Shown piece by piece: positions 24,510 through 33,506 of a DNA stretch of 64,000 nucleotides (position 1 is the first letter of the stretch; each line of letters opens with the position of its first letter). The notes under the pieces are model-generated. The model made no database searches. It saw only the letters and a list, made by a program, of their open reading frames with translations, and had not been told where the DNA came from. This stretch comes from an uncultured Opitutaceae bacterium (lineage in GTDB: Bacteria > Verrucomicrobiota > Verrucomicrobiia > Opitutales > Opitutaceae). The DNA lies in the NCBI GenBank assembly GCA_903890485.1, contig CAITBM010000107.1:1-64000 (forward strand), given 5' to 3'. A program made the translations under genes and the position numbers.

Positions 24510-26222
24510 ATGCCCCTCGGCAAAGTCCAGTCCCTGATCGTAGCCAAGCTGATCGCCATGGGCCGCCTGACGGCGGAGCAGCGCGACGCGATCGCGGCTC
24601 GCCCCCAGGACCTGAACGGCGACGCGCTCGATCGGCTCCTGCAGGAGGACTACAAGATCACGGCCTTCCAATGCCTGGTGGCCAAGGGCAGGGCGCTCGG
24701 CCTGGCCCCGTTCAACGTCGCCCGCTACAAGATCGCCTCCTCGACGTTCGAGCGGATCCCGCAGGAATTCTGCCAGGAGAACCTGGTGCTGCCCGTCGGG
24801 CAGGTCGGCGACCTCCTGCTGGTCGCGTTCGCCAACCCCTTTGAGGTCACCCTGCCGGCCAAGATCCAGGAGATGACCGGCAAGCGGGTCATCCGGCTCC
24901 TGGCCCGCGAGAAGGACATCAAGGAGAAGTTCAGCAAGGCCAACGACCGCTCCACCGGGTTTGACGACGTCGTCCAGAAAATCGGCGCCGAGTACGGAAC
25001 GCAGGCCGAAAACGAGATCCTGACCGACACGGACGTCAACGAGGAGTCCGGCCCGATCATCCAGTTGGGCAACCGGATCATCGAGGACGCCTATTTTGCG
25101 GGGGCGAGCGATATCCACATCGAGCCCCAGGAGAAGGACGTGATCGTGCGCTACCGTGTGGACGGCATGTGCCAGGAAAAGCTGCGCCTTCCCGTCAAGG
25201 TGGGGCCCGCCCTGGTGGCCAGGCTCAAGATCATGTGCAACCTGGACATATCGGAGCGCAGGCTCCCCCAGGACGGGCGCATTGTCTTCAAGCAGTACAC
25301 GAAGAAGAACCTCGACCTCGACCTTCGCGTCTCGACCGCCCCCCTGAACTACGGCGAGGGCGTGGTGATGCGTATCCTCGACAAGCAGAAGACGACGCTC
25401 CCGCTGACCTCGCTCGGTTTCAGCGACGAGAACCTTTCCCGCTACCGCGACTGCATCCGCCAGCCCTACGGGATGATCCTGCACTGCGGGCCGACGGGGT
25501 CCGGAAAGTCGATGACGCTCTACTCGGCGCTCAACGAGATCAACACCCCCGACATCGTTATTCGCACGGCCGAGGACCCGATCGAGTACACGCTTCCCGG
25601 CATCAACCAGATGCAGATGCACCGGCAGATCGGGCTCACCTTCGCCACGGCGCTGCGCGCCTTCCTGCGCCAAGACCCCGACATCATCCTGGTCGGTGAA
25701 ATTCGAGACATCGAGACGGCGGAGATCGCCGTCGAGGCCGCGCTCACGGGCCACCTTCTCATCTCGACGCTTCACACCAACGACGCCCCCTCGACGATCG
25801 CCCGTCTCACGGACATGGAGATCGAGCCGTTCATGATCTCCTCCTCGATCCTGTGCGTGTGCGCGCAACGCCTGATGCGGCGCGTGTGCAAGCAGTGCAA
25901 GATCCCCTACGAGCCGAAAGACCGCGAGAAGGAGCTCCTGGAGAAGGCGATCGGCTGGAGCGGGATGATCAACAAGCACAACCCGAAGGGTTGCCCGAAG
26001 TGCAACAGCACCGGGTACCGGGGGCGCGTCGGTATCCACGAGCTGATGGTGACCAACGACGAGCTGATCGAGGGCATCAACAAGAAGTGGGACACGGCCG
26101 AGCTTAAGAAGATCGCGCAGCGGCAGGGCATGAAGACCCTGCACCAGGACAGCCTCCTGAAGGTCAAGGAGGGGCTCTCCACGATGGAGGAAGCGATCTC
26201 CACGGTGCCTCCCGACCTCTGA
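24510..26222 (+). CDS. GspE/PilB-family secretion or pilus-assembly ATPase
   Basis: A 570-residue cytoplasmic hexameric ATPase of the type II secretion/type IV pilus family. The N-terminal part (1-150) is the regulatory domain. The motor domain has [19 protein letters not shown] near 190, Walker A GPTGSGKS near 327, an Asp box with RTAEDPIEY, Walker [13 protein letters not shown] and a His box [17 protein letters not shown] and CPKC pairs (about 463-495) form the usual zinc-binding tetracysteine site of extension ATPases. No secretin, pilin or platform gene lies nearby, so the system it drives cannot be named. Its stop overlaps the next start. Confidence 0.9.
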   Translation: MPLGKVQSLIVAKLIAMGRLTAEQRDAIAARPQDLNGDALDRLLQEDYKITAFQCLVAKGRALGLAPFNVARYKIASSTFERIPQEFCQENLVLPVGQVGDLLLVAFANPFEVTLPAKIQEMTGKRVIRLLAREKDIKEKFSKANDRSTGFDDVVQKIGAEYGTQAENEILTDTDVNEESGPIIQLGNRIIEDAYFAGASDIHIEPQEKDVIVRYRVDGMCQEKLRLPVKVGPALVARLKIMCNLDISERRLPQDGRIVFKQYTKKNLDLDLRVSTAPLNYGEGVVMRILDKQKTTLPLTSLGFSDENLSRYRDCIRQPYGMILHCGPTGSGKSMTLYSALNEINTPDIVIRTAEDPIEYTLPGINQMQMHRQIGLTFATALRAFLRQDPDIILVGEIRDIETAEIAVEAALTGHLLISTLHTNDAPSTIARLTDMEIEPFMISSSILCVCAQRLMRRVCKQCKIPYEPKDREKELLEKAIGWSGMINKHNPKGCPKCNSTGYRGRVGIHELMVTNDELIEGINKKWDTAELKKIAQRQGMKTLHQDSLLKVKEGLSTMEEAISTVPPDL

Positions 26223-26719
26223 TGAGACCCCGCGTTGCCCTGGCACTGGTGGCCGTGCTCGCTCTCGCGGGCTGCCACCGGAAGGAAATCACGTCACTGG
26301 AGCGCAAGGAGGGCGCGAGCCTGTCGAGCGAGGCGGATTTTGCCGTGACCATGAAGGAGTGGAGCCGCGCGGAGGACCTCTTTGCGAAGGCGGTGAAGCT
26401 CTGCCCCGACCAGGGGGACACCTGGCTCAACCTGGCGGTCGTGAGGATGCGCCTGAAGAATCCCGACGGGGCCCGCTCGGCCTACAAGTCGGCGCTCGCC
26501 GCCTACCAGGACGACATGGACCGCAACCCGAACAACACGATGTCGGTCCTGCGCAGGGCCTACGTGCTGGTGATCCTGGGCCGGGCGGACGAGGCGCGGT
26601 CGTTGGCGGCAAAAAGTCTCTCCAAGCATCCCGAGGACCGAACGCTCAAGGGTTTTGTCGAGGGAAAGGGCGTCGAAAAGATGCTCGCCGACCCGAGGCT
26701 CAAGGAAATCTCTCCCTAG
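26222..26719 (+). CDS. TPR-containing lipoprotein
   Basis: A 165-residue lipoprotein: signal peptide with lipobox LALAGC (Cys at residue 18). The rest is helical with tetratricopeptide-like repeats (WSRAEDLFAKAVKLCPDQGDTWLNLAVVRMRLKN and SVLRRAYVLVILGRADEARSLAAKSLSKHPED patterns). It is translationally coupled to the GspE/PilB-type ATPase (TGATG), which suggests a pilotin- or assembly-type role like PilF/PilW lipoproteins, though no direct homology can be shown here. Confidence 0.75.
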   Translation: MRPRVALALVAVLALAGCHRKEITSLERKEGASLSSEADFAVTMKEWSRAEDLFAKAVKLCPDQGDTWLNLAVVRMRLKNPDGARSAYKSALAAYQDDMDRNPNNTMSVLRRAYVLVILGRADEARSLAAKSLSKHPEDRTLKGFVEGKGVEKMLADPRLKEISP

Positions 26720-26728
26720 GGCGGGACC

Positions 26729-27364
26729 GTGCACGGCTACTGGCCCCAGTTTGTTAAGATCGCGATAGCCCACATGCTCGCCGTGGCGAGCCCCGGCCCC
26801 GACTTTGCCATGGTGGTCCGCCAGAGCCTGGCCCACGGCCGTCGGGCGGCGATTTGGACCAGTATCGGCATCGGCAGCGCCATACTGGTGCATGTCACGT
26901 ATGCGCTCTTCGGGATCGGAATCCTGCTGAGGACCTACCCGGTCGCCTTCGAGGCCATGAAGATGCTCTGCGCCGGCTACCTGGCCTGGATCGGTGCCAA
27001 GGCGCTCATGAGCCGGCCGAAGGGTGAAGTCCCGGTCCCCACCTTGGGCTCGGGGGAAAGCCCCGCCCGCCACGCGGCGTGGACCACCGGCTTCCTCACC
27101 AACGTATTCAATCCCAAGGCGACCCTCTTCTTCGTGGCCATTTTCGCGACCGTGGTTGACCCGGCGACCCCCAAGCTGATCCAGGGGGCCTATGGCCTTT
27201 GGATGTCGGGCACCACGGCGTTGTGGTTCATCGCCGTTTCGCTCCTCTTCACCCGCGAGCCCGTGAGGGCCGCCTTTGTCCGCGGGGGCCACTGGATCGA
27301 CCGGTTCATGGGGCTGGTCCTCATTTCCCTCGCGGCGGCCATCGCCCTGGCGCCGGTCAGCTAG
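26729..27364 (+). CDS. LysE/RhtB-family amino acid exporter
   Basis: A 211-residue inner membrane protein with about six hydrophobic segments. It has the family start [29 protein letters not shown] and the conserved [19 protein letters not shown] segment, both typical of LysE/RhtB efflux carriers. The start is GTG at 26729, 9 nt after the TPR lipoprotein. Its stop interlocks with the convergent mnmA stop in the tetranucleotide CTAG at 27361-27364. The exported substrate is not predictable. Confidence 0.88.
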   Translation: MHGYWPQFVKIAIAHMLAVASPGPDFAMVVRQSLAHGRRAAIWTSIGIGSAILVHVTYALFGIGILLRTYPVAFEAMKMLCAGYLAWIGAKALMSRPKGEVPVPTLGSGESPARHAAWTTGFLTNVFNPKATLFFVAIFATVVDPATPKLIQGAYGLWMSGTTALWFIAVSLLFTREPVRAAFVRGGHWIDRFMGLVLISLAAAIALAPVS

Positions 27365-28443
27365 GCGTAGACGGCCCCGCCGAGCAGGCGGGGACCCTCG
27401 TAGAGCGCCAGAATCTGTCCGGAGGCGAGCGCCCGCTGCGGCTGCCGGAAGCGGACCAAGGCGGTGCCGCCCTCCTCCAGCTCCAGTGCCAGCTCGACCC
27501 GCGGATCCCGGTAGCGCACGCGGCCCTGGAGCGGGACGTCCCCTGCGGCGGGGGCCCCGCACCAGGAGATTGAATGAACCCTGACCTCGCTCTGGAAGAG
27601 CCCGGGGGCGGCAGGGTGGTCGAAGGCCACCCGGAGCGCATTCGAGGCGTAGTCCTTGCCGACGACCACGTAGCGCTCGTTATCGGTGTTGGAGGGGACC
27701 CCAATCCCTCGGCGCTGCCCGAGCGTGTAATAGTGCAGGCCCCGGTGCTTGCCCACCGTGCGCCCGTCGGAGGCGCGGATGATCGGTCCCGGGCTCTCGG
27801 GCACGTAGGCCTTGAGGAAGTCCGCCATCTTCACCTCGCCGATGAAGCATATCCCCTGGCTGTCCTTCTTCTCGGCCGTCGCCAGGCCCGCCTCCCTTGC
27901 GATCCGCCTGAGCTTAGGCTTCTCGATTCCCCCGATCGGAAAGCGGGCGCCCTGGATCTGCTCCTGGCTCAGGAGCGACAGGAAATAGGTCTGGTCCTTG
28001 TTGCGGTCCGCCGCCTCGACGAGGGAGGAGGCGCCCAAGGCGGTGGTCTCGCGCCGCGCGTAGTGGCCCGTCGCCACCGCGGTGTAGCCCTGCTCCTGGG
28101 CCCAAGAGCGGAAGACCCCGAACTTGATCTCCCGGTTGCAAATCACGTCGGGATTGGGCGTAAGGCCCCGAGCGTACCCGTCCAGGAGGTACTGGACCAC
28201 CTTCTCGCGGTAGTCCCTCATCAGGTTCACCACCTGGAAGGGGATGCCCACCTGCTCGGCAACCCGGCGGGCGTCCTCGATGTCCTCCATCCAAGGGCAA
28301 TGCCCGACAACGCCGTCCTCGTTGATCCAGTTCTTCATGTAGGCGCCCGTGACGTCGGCCCCCTGCCTCTTGAGCAGGAGGGCGGCGACCGAGCTGTCTA
28401 CGCCCCCGGACATGGCCACCACGATTCGTTCACGCGCTTGCAC
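27361..28443 (-). CDS. mnmA: tRNA-specific 2-thiouridylase MnmA
   Basis: MnmA thiolates U34 of tRNAs for Lys, Glu and Gln. The start is GTG at 28443 (protein begins [18 protein letters not shown]), with a purine-rich GGGGGAG just upstream; the open frame further upstream has no homology. The 360-residue protein has the PP-loop SGGVDSS, the first catalytic Cys in [13 protein letters not shown] and the second in [10 protein letters not shown], plus LGQRRGIGV. It is the last gene of a minus-strand series, 52 nt after the LpxH-like gene. Confidence 0.94.
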   Translation of the reverse strand: MQARERIVVAMSGGVDSSVAALLLKRQGADVTGAYMKNWINEDGVVGHCPWMEDIEDARRVAEQVGIPFQVVNLMRDYREKVVQYLLDGYARGLTPNPDVICNREIKFGVFRSWAQEQGYTAVATGHYARRETTALGASSLVEAADRNKDQTYFLSLLSQEQIQGARFPIGGIEKPKLRRIAREAGLATAEKKDSQGICFIGEVKMADFLKAYVPESPGPIIRASDGRTVGKHRGLHYYTLGQRRGIGVPSNTDNERYVVVGKDYASNALRVAFDHPAAPGLFQSEVRVHSISWCGAPAAGDVPLQGRVRYRDPRVELALELEEGGTALVRFRQPQRALASGQILALYEGPRLLGGAVYA

Positions 28444-28495
28444 GGCTCCCCCACGACGATCGGAGGGCCCCCCACTGTCAACCCCTTGGGGCGGG

Positions 28496-29356
28496 TCAGA
28501 TGGCCCGCGACTCCAGCGGAGCGGGCTCAGACTGTGCGGGGGTGTGGGTGACAGCCGCCTTGCCCGACACCTCAAAGTCCTCGGCCTGGGGCTCCTCCAC
28601 GAGCGGGAACTCCTTCAGAAAATCGGCGTACTCTATAAGCTGGTAGCCGCCGTCCCAGTGCTCGACCACGGCCGTCAGCGACTCGATCCAGTCGCCCGAG
28701 TTCAGGTAGTGGATGTTCCCGAGCATCTTGTCGGCGGGCGTGTGGATGTGGCCGCACATGACCCCCGTGCACCCGCGGCTGCGCGCAAGGTCCGCGATAT
28801 GCTCCTCGAAATTGGAGACATGGCTCACGGCCGACTTCACCCGCGCCTTGATGGCCCGGCTCAGCGACCAGTATTCCAGGCCCCGCCAGCTCCTCCAGAC
28901 GTTGTAGGCCCGGTTGATGGCCAGGAGGGCGTGGTAACCCCAGTCGCCTAGGTGGGCGAGGAACACGAAGTTCTTGGTGACCGTGTCAAAGACGTCCCCG
29001 TGGAGGACCAGGTAGCGGCCCTTGGCACCCTCGTGCAGGTATTCGTCCACGACCATCAGGTTCTCGAACTCGAGCGGGAGGAACTTTGAGAGGATGTCGT
29101 CGTGGTTGCCCCTCAGGTAGACGATCTTGGTGTCGCGCTTTTCCAGCATCTTCAGGACGATGCGGATGAAATGCGTGTGGGCCTTCGTCCACTGGCCGTT
29201 GCGCTTGAGCTGCCACCCGTCGATGATGTCGCCGTTGAGGATCAGCTTCTCGCAGCGCACATGGCGAAGGAAGTGATTCACCTCCTGAACCTTGGAATCC
29301 ACCGTACCGAGATGGACGTCCGAGATGATGACAGTCCTTACCCGTAGTTTCTTCAT
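28496..29356 (-). CDS. LpxH-like metallophosphoesterase (UDP-2,3-diacylglucosamine diphosphatase-like)
   Basis: A 286-residue calcineurin-type phosphoesterase. Metal-binding motifs are in order: ISDVHLGT near residue 11, [19 protein letters not shown] and CGHIHTP. This set and the length resemble the COG2908/LpxH group, which cleaves UDP-2,3-diacylglucosamine in lipid A synthesis. The C-terminal 45 residues are an acidic extension not needed for the fold. The ATG overlaps the stop of the lipid kinase gene (ATGA). Given the glycolipid context, it may act on another phosphorylated lipid. The upstream extension of the frame is a shadow of the kinase gene. Confidence 0.8.
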   Translation of the reverse strand: MKKLRVRTVIISDVHLGTVDSKVQEVNHFLRHVRCEKLILNGDIIDGWQLKRNGQWTKAHTHFIRIVLKMLEKRDTKIVYLRGNHDDILSKFLPLEFENLMVVDEYLHEGAKGRYLVLHGDVFDTVTKNFVFLAHLGDWGYHALLAINRAYNVWRSWRGLEYWSLSRAIKARVKSAVSHVSNFEEHIADLARSRGCTGVMCGHIHTPADKMLGNIHYLNSGDWIESLTAVVEHWDGGYQLIEYADFLKEFPLVEEPQAEDFEVSGKAAVTHTPAQSEPAPLESRAI

Positions 29357-30297
29357 GGCAATTGAAGGGCAAAGCCGGCGGCGGCCTTGTCGTTTGAGGG
29401 GGACACCGCAGGGCAATCCGCCGGGACGATCATCCGGAGGCTCCTGGGCCTTACGGAGACCTCGATCCGCGCCCCTGTGAAGTGGGTCTCGCCATCGGTA
29501 TGGATCAGGCCGGCGGCCGGCCGCTCGATCACGAAGCTCGGAGCGAGGATCCGGCGGACCTTCTCGGACCTGTCGGTTGACCCCAGGAAGAGGCGGGCCC
29601 CGAGGACGCCCGCAGAGATCCATCCGACAGGGCTCACGATCACCAGGTCCAAGAGCCCGTCGTCCACCCGCGCGCGGGGCGCGATCCTCGCGTTGTTTCC
29701 GTACTGGTCGGAATTGGCGACCGCCATCAACAGCATGTCGACCGACTCGCGCCGGCCGCCCGCATCCAGGACGCACCGCTCGGTCTTGCGCTTCACGAAG
29801 GCGGCGAGCGCGGTCTTCGCGTACGCCGGCAGCCCCCTCTTGGTCAGCTTGTTGAAGCGGTGCGCGACGTCGGAGTCCAGGCCCAGGCCCATGGCGTTCA
29901 CGAAGACCAGCCCGTTCACGACGCCGGTGTCCAGGGCCGCGGTGCGGCCGCTCGAGCCGGCCGCCAACTCGAGGGCGTCCTCAAAGGAGCGGGGCAGGCC
30001 CAGGTGCAGGGCTAGCCCGTTGCCGGAGCCGCAGGGGACAAGCCCCATGGCCGCAGGCGAGTCAATGAGCGCCTGGGCCACCTCGTTCACCGTGCCGTCG
30101 CCGCCGACGGCCACGACCCTCAGGCAGCCCCGGGCGACTGCCTCCTGGGCGAGCTCCGTGGCGTGGCCGGGCCCCTCGGTCGAGGCGAGGTCGGCGTCCA
30201 GGGCCCGGGCGGCGATGAACCGCCGGAGCATGGGCAAAAGGGGTGCGTTCCTGCGGGGTCGGCCCGACCTCGGGTTAAAGATGAAGCGCACTTTCAT
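29353..30297 (-). CDS. Diacylglycerol/lipid kinase, YegS/DgkB family
   Basis: A 314-residue kinase of the DAGK catalytic family. It starts MKVRFIFNPRSG, and contains the nucleotide-binding VAVGGDGTVNEVAQAL near residue 70, PCGSGNGLALHLGLP near residue 100 and a C-terminal beta domain with RARVDDGLLDLVIVSP and HTDGET. Such enzymes phosphorylate diacylglycerol, sphingoid bases or other lipids. The ATG at 30297 overlaps the upstream glycosyltransferase stop, and the stop overlaps the LpxH-like start, so all are translated as a coupled set. Confidence 0.87.
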   Translation of the reverse strand: MKVRFIFNPRSGRPRRNAPLLPMLRRFIAARALDADLASTEGPGHATELAQEAVARGCLRVVAVGGDGTVNEVAQALIDSPAAMGLVPCGSGNGLALHLGLPRSFEDALELAAGSSGRTAALDTGVVNGLVFVNAMGLGLDSDVAHRFNKLTKRGLPAYAKTALAAFVKRKTERCVLDAGGRRESVDMLLMAVANSDQYGNNARIAPRARVDDGLLDLVIVSPVGWISAGVLGARLFLGSTDRSEKVRRILAPSFVIERPAAGLIHTDGETHFTGARIEVSVRPRSLRMIVPADCPAVSPSNDKAAAGFALQLP

Positions 30298-31430
30298 AGG
30301 ATGGCAGGCTCGGCGCTCGCGGCGGCGCCTGCCTGGGAGAGGACGTGGGCGGCAATGGCGCGCGCCGCGTCGGGGCGCGCGATCGGCTCCAGGGCATCGC
30401 GCCAACCCGACCAGGCGCGCCCGCGGTCGGAGAATGCCGCCCTCAGGGTGGAGATGACGGTCTCCGGGGTGGTGGCAAGGGCACCCGCACCGTGGCGCAG
30501 GAGCAGCTCGCAGTTGCCCTCCTCCTGCCCGGGGACGACCTGGTTAACGACCATCGGGCAGCGGGCCGCGATCGCCTCCTGCGTCGTGGCGCCGCCGGCC
30601 TTGCTCACCACGACGTGGTGGGTCATCAGCAGCTCGGGAATGCGGTCCGTCCAGCCGAGAATCTCCGCGCGGCGGGCCCTCCCGCGGGCCAGGCCGGTGA
30701 GCGTCGCCCTCAGGGCCTCGTCCCGGCCCACTGTGCAGGTGACCTCCCACGAGTCCTCGGCCAGCAGGAGGCGCGCCGTGGCCTCGGCGTTGCGCGTTCC
30801 GGAGTTCACGATGTAGAGGATGCGGGGGGCGGCGCCCTCCTCAAGGCTCGGGCGGTGGAGCGCGGCCTCGTTCTTTCGGAAGAAGGGGGTCACGGGGAAC
30901 CCGAGGACGTGGAGCTTCGCCGAGTCGACTCCGGCGGCCCGCATCACCTCGGCCGAATCCTCGTTGGGGACGTACCAGCCGTCGCAACCGGGTCGCCACC
31001 ACACCGAATTGATGCTGATCGAGTCGGTGACGATGTTGTAGTGGGGGATCGCGAGCTGCTCGTCCCGCGCCATGCGCTGCAGGAGCGCGGCGTACGCCGG
31101 GAACGTGCTGCAGATGGCAACCGGCCGCTCGCGCTCGATCACCCGCTCGAGCATGCGCGACTGGGCCCGGAGCATCCACAGGCCGCTCGACATGAACCAC
31201 GGCTGGTCCATGAGGGCGTAGAGGCGTTTCCACAGGCGGGGGGTTCCGTTGATCGCCGCAAGGTAGCTGCGGCGGATCAACTGGTTGAGCCGCGGGCTCG
31301 TGAGGGCGAAGACGTCGACCACGACAGCGCTGCCGGGCAGGTCCTCGTTGAATGCGGCGGCAAGGGCGTGGGCCGCCGCATTGTGCCCTTCGCCATACGC
31401 CGCGGTGAGAACAAGGATTCGCTGCTTCAT
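30294..31430 (-). CDS. MGDG synthase-like glycosyltransferase (GT28)
   Basis: This 378-residue protein starts MKQRILVLTAAYGEGHNAAAHALAAAF; the GEGHNAAAxAL pattern marks the N-terminal domain of monogalactosyldiacylglycerol synthases and UgtP-type processive glycosyltransferases. The C-terminal half has the GT-B donor site with VVSKAGGATTQEAIA and NQVVPGQEEGNCELL. It probably transfers a sugar to diacylglycerol or a related lipid at the inner membrane. Start and stop overlap their neighbours by ATGA. Confidence 0.82.
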   Translation of the reverse strand: MKQRILVLTAAYGEGHNAAAHALAAAFNEDLPGSAVVVDVFALTSPRLNQLIRRSYLAAINGTPRLWKRLYALMDQPWFMSSGLWMLRAQSRMLERVIERERPVAICSTFPAYAALLQRMARDEQLAIPHYNIVTDSISINSVWWRPGCDGWYVPNEDSAEVMRAAGVDSAKLHVLGFPVTPFFRKNEAALHRPSLEEGAAPRILYIVNSGTRNAEATARLLLAEDSWEVTCTVGRDEALRATLTGLARGRARRAEILGWTDRIPELLMTHHVVVSKAGGATTQEAIAARCPMVVNQVVPGQEEGNCELLLRHGAGALATTPETVISTLRAAFSDRGRAWSGWRDALEPIARPDAARAIAAHVLSQAGAAASAEPAIL

Positions 31431-32599
31431 GAAGGGAGGAGGGCGGGGGTCTTCCCCGGTGCGGGCCGTGCCGTGCCGGCCTCGCCTTCCAGGTCGGTCT
31501 CGAACTGCTCGATCACCTTCTCCCAGGACTGGCTCTCGACGGCCTCGCGGGCCTGGGCCCCGAGCCGCTGCCTGAGCGCCGGCTCGGTCGCGAGCCGGAC
31601 GGCGGCGTCGACCAGGGCCTCGGGCCGGTCGGTCGGTACGACGAGCCCCGTCTGGCCGTCCTTGATGAAGATCTTCGCCGCCGCGTAGTCGAAGCCGGCC
31701 GTCGCCAGCCCGCTGGCCATCGCCTCGGTCAGGACGTTCCCAAAGGTTTCCGTGAGGCTGGCGTGGATGTAGATGTCCGCCGACGCGTAGTAGCGGCCGA
31801 TTTCGTCGCGGGAGAAGAAGCCGGCAAAGATGCAGTCGGGGTGCTCCCGCATCAGTGAGCGCTTCAGGGGTCCCTCCCCGGCCAGGACGAACCGGCACGC
31901 AGGATTGGCCTTCTTCATCGCGGCATAGGCCTTGAAGAGCAGGGGATAGTTCTTCTCGGCCGCCATGCGGCCGACGTGGATCACCACCGGGTCGCTTGGG
32001 CCCACGTTCCAGCTGCTGCGAAGGGAAAAGGACCGGCGTTCAGGCCTGAACTGGCGGGTGTCGACCCCGCGGGAGAGAACGGAGAGGTTGGTGAAGCCCT
32101 CCGCCTGGAGTTCGCCGCAGATCTCGCGGGTGGGGGCAAACGTGCGGCGCGTCAGGTTGTGAACATGGCGCAGCCAGCCGAGGGCCATGTCGCGCAGGAG
32201 CGGGATCTTGTAGTGGCTGGTGTAGGCGTGGAAATTCGTGTGGAAGCTCGAGGTCACCGGGATGCCGAGCTTCAGGGCGGCCCGGATGGCCGAAAGGCCG
32301 AGGGGGCCCTCCGTGGCCACGTGGACCAGGTCGGGCCTGTCCCGGGTCCACGCCTTTCGGAAGGCTCCCTTGGCCGGCAGGCCGAGGCGGAGCAGGGGGT
32401 AGCCGGGAATCGGCACCCCGGGCATCGGGACCTGTCGGAAATCGGGCTGGAGGCTCCCGTTGGGGAGGTCCCGGCGCCAGGGCCGGTACACGGAGACAGA
32501 GTGGCCTCGCCGACCGAGCTCGCTGGCAATGACCCCGAAGGTCATTGCAACCCCGTTGATCTCCGGGGGGAAAGTCTCAGTGACGATTGCGAGTTTCAC
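31427..32599 (-). CDS. GT4 glycosyltransferase (MgtA/SQD2-like)
   Basis: A 390-residue GT-B fold enzyme. It begins MKLAIVTETFPPEINGVAMT, the typical start of GT4 enzymes such as mannosyltransferase MgtA and sulfolipid synthase SQD2. Later motifs are TSFHTNFHAYTSHYK, RGVDTRQFRPERR, HVGRMAAEKNYPLL and the nucleotide-sugar EX7E region SLTETFGNVLTEAMASG. The start is GTG at 32599, the only start available in this frame, and it is immediately preceded by a perfect 9-bp stem-loop. It opens the coupled lipid gene set. The donor sugar cannot be read from sequence. Confidence 0.85.
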   Translation of the reverse strand: MKLAIVTETFPPEINGVAMTFGVIASELGRRGHSVSVYRPWRRDLPNGSLQPDFRQVPMPGVPIPGYPLLRLGLPAKGAFRKAWTRDRPDLVHVATEGPLGLSAIRAALKLGIPVTSSFHTNFHAYTSHYKIPLLRDMALGWLRHVHNLTRRTFAPTREICGELQAEGFTNLSVLSRGVDTRQFRPERRSFSLRSSWNVGPSDPVVIHVGRMAAEKNYPLLFKAYAAMKKANPACRFVLAGEGPLKRSLMREHPDCIFAGFFSRDEIGRYYASADIYIHASLTETFGNVLTEAMASGLATAGFDYAAAKIFIKDGQTGLVVPTDRPEALVDAAVRLATEPALRQRLGAQAREAVESQSWEKVIEQFETDLEGEAGTARPAPGKTPALLPS

Positions 32600-32622
32600 G
32601 GGATGCGTGGTTTACGCATCCC
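32600..32622 (-). promoter_or_regulatory. Perfect stem-loop at the GT4 start codon, with a 7-codon leader ORF
   Basis: GGGATGCGT at 32600-32608 and ACGCATCCC at 32614-32622 form a perfect 9-bp stem around a 5-nt loop. On the transcript the stem ends directly at the GTG start of the glycosyltransferase. A 7-codon ORF (MRKPRIP) starts inside the stem, and its TGA overlaps that GTG. The arrangement could control translation initiation or be an operator for a dimeric regulator. Confidence 0.5.
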
Positions 32623-32694
32623 ATCGTGACCGTTCAGCGTGTCGAACGGGTGTCGGACCGGTTACGGTTAGGCCAAATCCGCCGGTGAAGGGCG

Positions 32695-33501
32695 TTAATG
32701 CGCCATCGCGACGGCAACGCAGTGGTAGAGCACGCGTCCCCCGGGGTAGGGGGTGGAGCCGGTGACATAGAAGAGGTGTCCAGCGCTGGCGAAGGGGGTG
32801 CCTGCCGCAAGGTGCTGCCCCAGGCTCTCGTCCTTTTCCAGGGCCTGGCCCCAATCGGACTCGGAGGTAAGGACAAAAAGTCCATTCGGCGGCACGGATA
32901 GGACCGAGAAAACCGATGCCTTTGCGGCCCCGGGGACCACGGCGGGCGGCGGGGCTTCAACGGCAGCGGGGGCCTGGGCCTGCTTCACCTCGAGCTTGAT
33001 CATCCGGGCCACGGCGTCGGGGCCGCTGTCCGAGAGGACCGAGCTCACCCAGTCCAGGAGAAGGTTGCGGACGGCGTTCAGGTCCGGGGCCTTGGCGATC
33101 GGCTCGATTCCGCCGCTCTTTCGGATCGCCTTAACCAGGGTGGAGATCTCCTTCAGGTAGACGTTCTTCTGCGCGCCCGGGATGTAGTACATCACGGCAA
33201 GGTGGACGGGCATCCCGTCCGCCGATCCGTAGTCGATCCCCTGCTGGGACCAGCCGATTGCGCAGAAGAGGTCGCCGTCTTCCTGGCGCGCGCGCATATG
33301 CGGGACCGCCACGCCGAGACCTATCCCGGTGTTGCACTCCTGCTCCCTCAGCTTGATCTCCTCGACGGCATCGGCCCCGGCCTCGATCTTCGGGTTGGCA
33401 TCGAGGATGCGTGCCAGGAAGGCAAGGACCCGGTCCTTGCTGGCTCCCTCGGGCAGCTCAAAGAGGCGGCCGTCCTGAAGTGCGGTGAGAATGCTGCGCA
33501 T
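32695..33501 (-). CDS. PTS EIIA (type 2)-like protein with unknown C-terminal domain, downstream of mgtA
   Basis: Residues 1-155 match the fructose/Ntr-type EIIA domain: LREQECNTGIGLGVAVPHMRA contains the phosphorylatable His68. After an Ala/Pro linker (about 165-185), residues 186-268 form a domain I do not recognise (FSVLSVPPNGLFVLTSESDW...). No PTS permease is adjacent; the gene starts 5 nt after mgtA and is almost certainly co-transcribed with it. A regulatory role, possibly on the Mg2+ transporter, in the manner of EIIA-Ntr is more likely than sugar transport. Confidence 0.8.
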   Translation of the reverse strand: MRSILTALQDGRLFELPEGASKDRVLAFLARILDANPKIEAGADAVEEIKLREQECNTGIGLGVAVPHMRARQEDGDLFCAIGWSQQGIDYGSADGMPVHLAVMYYIPGAQKNVYLKEISTLVKAIRKSGGIEPIAKAPDLNAVRNLLLDWVSSVLSDSGPDAVARMIKLEVKQAQAPAAVEAPPPAVVPGAAKASVFSVLSVPPNGLFVLTSESDWGQALEKDESLGQHLAAGTPFASAGHLFYVTGSTPYPGGRVLYHCVAVAMAH

Positions 33502-33506
33502 AAAAT

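Noticed and set aside
24504-26246. Long minus-strand open frame of 580 codons opposite the GspE/PilB-type ATPase
   Set aside because: It mirrors the codon pattern of the + strand gene in high-GC DNA, has Arg/His/Gly-rich composition without domains, and the + strand product is an unmistakable ATPase.
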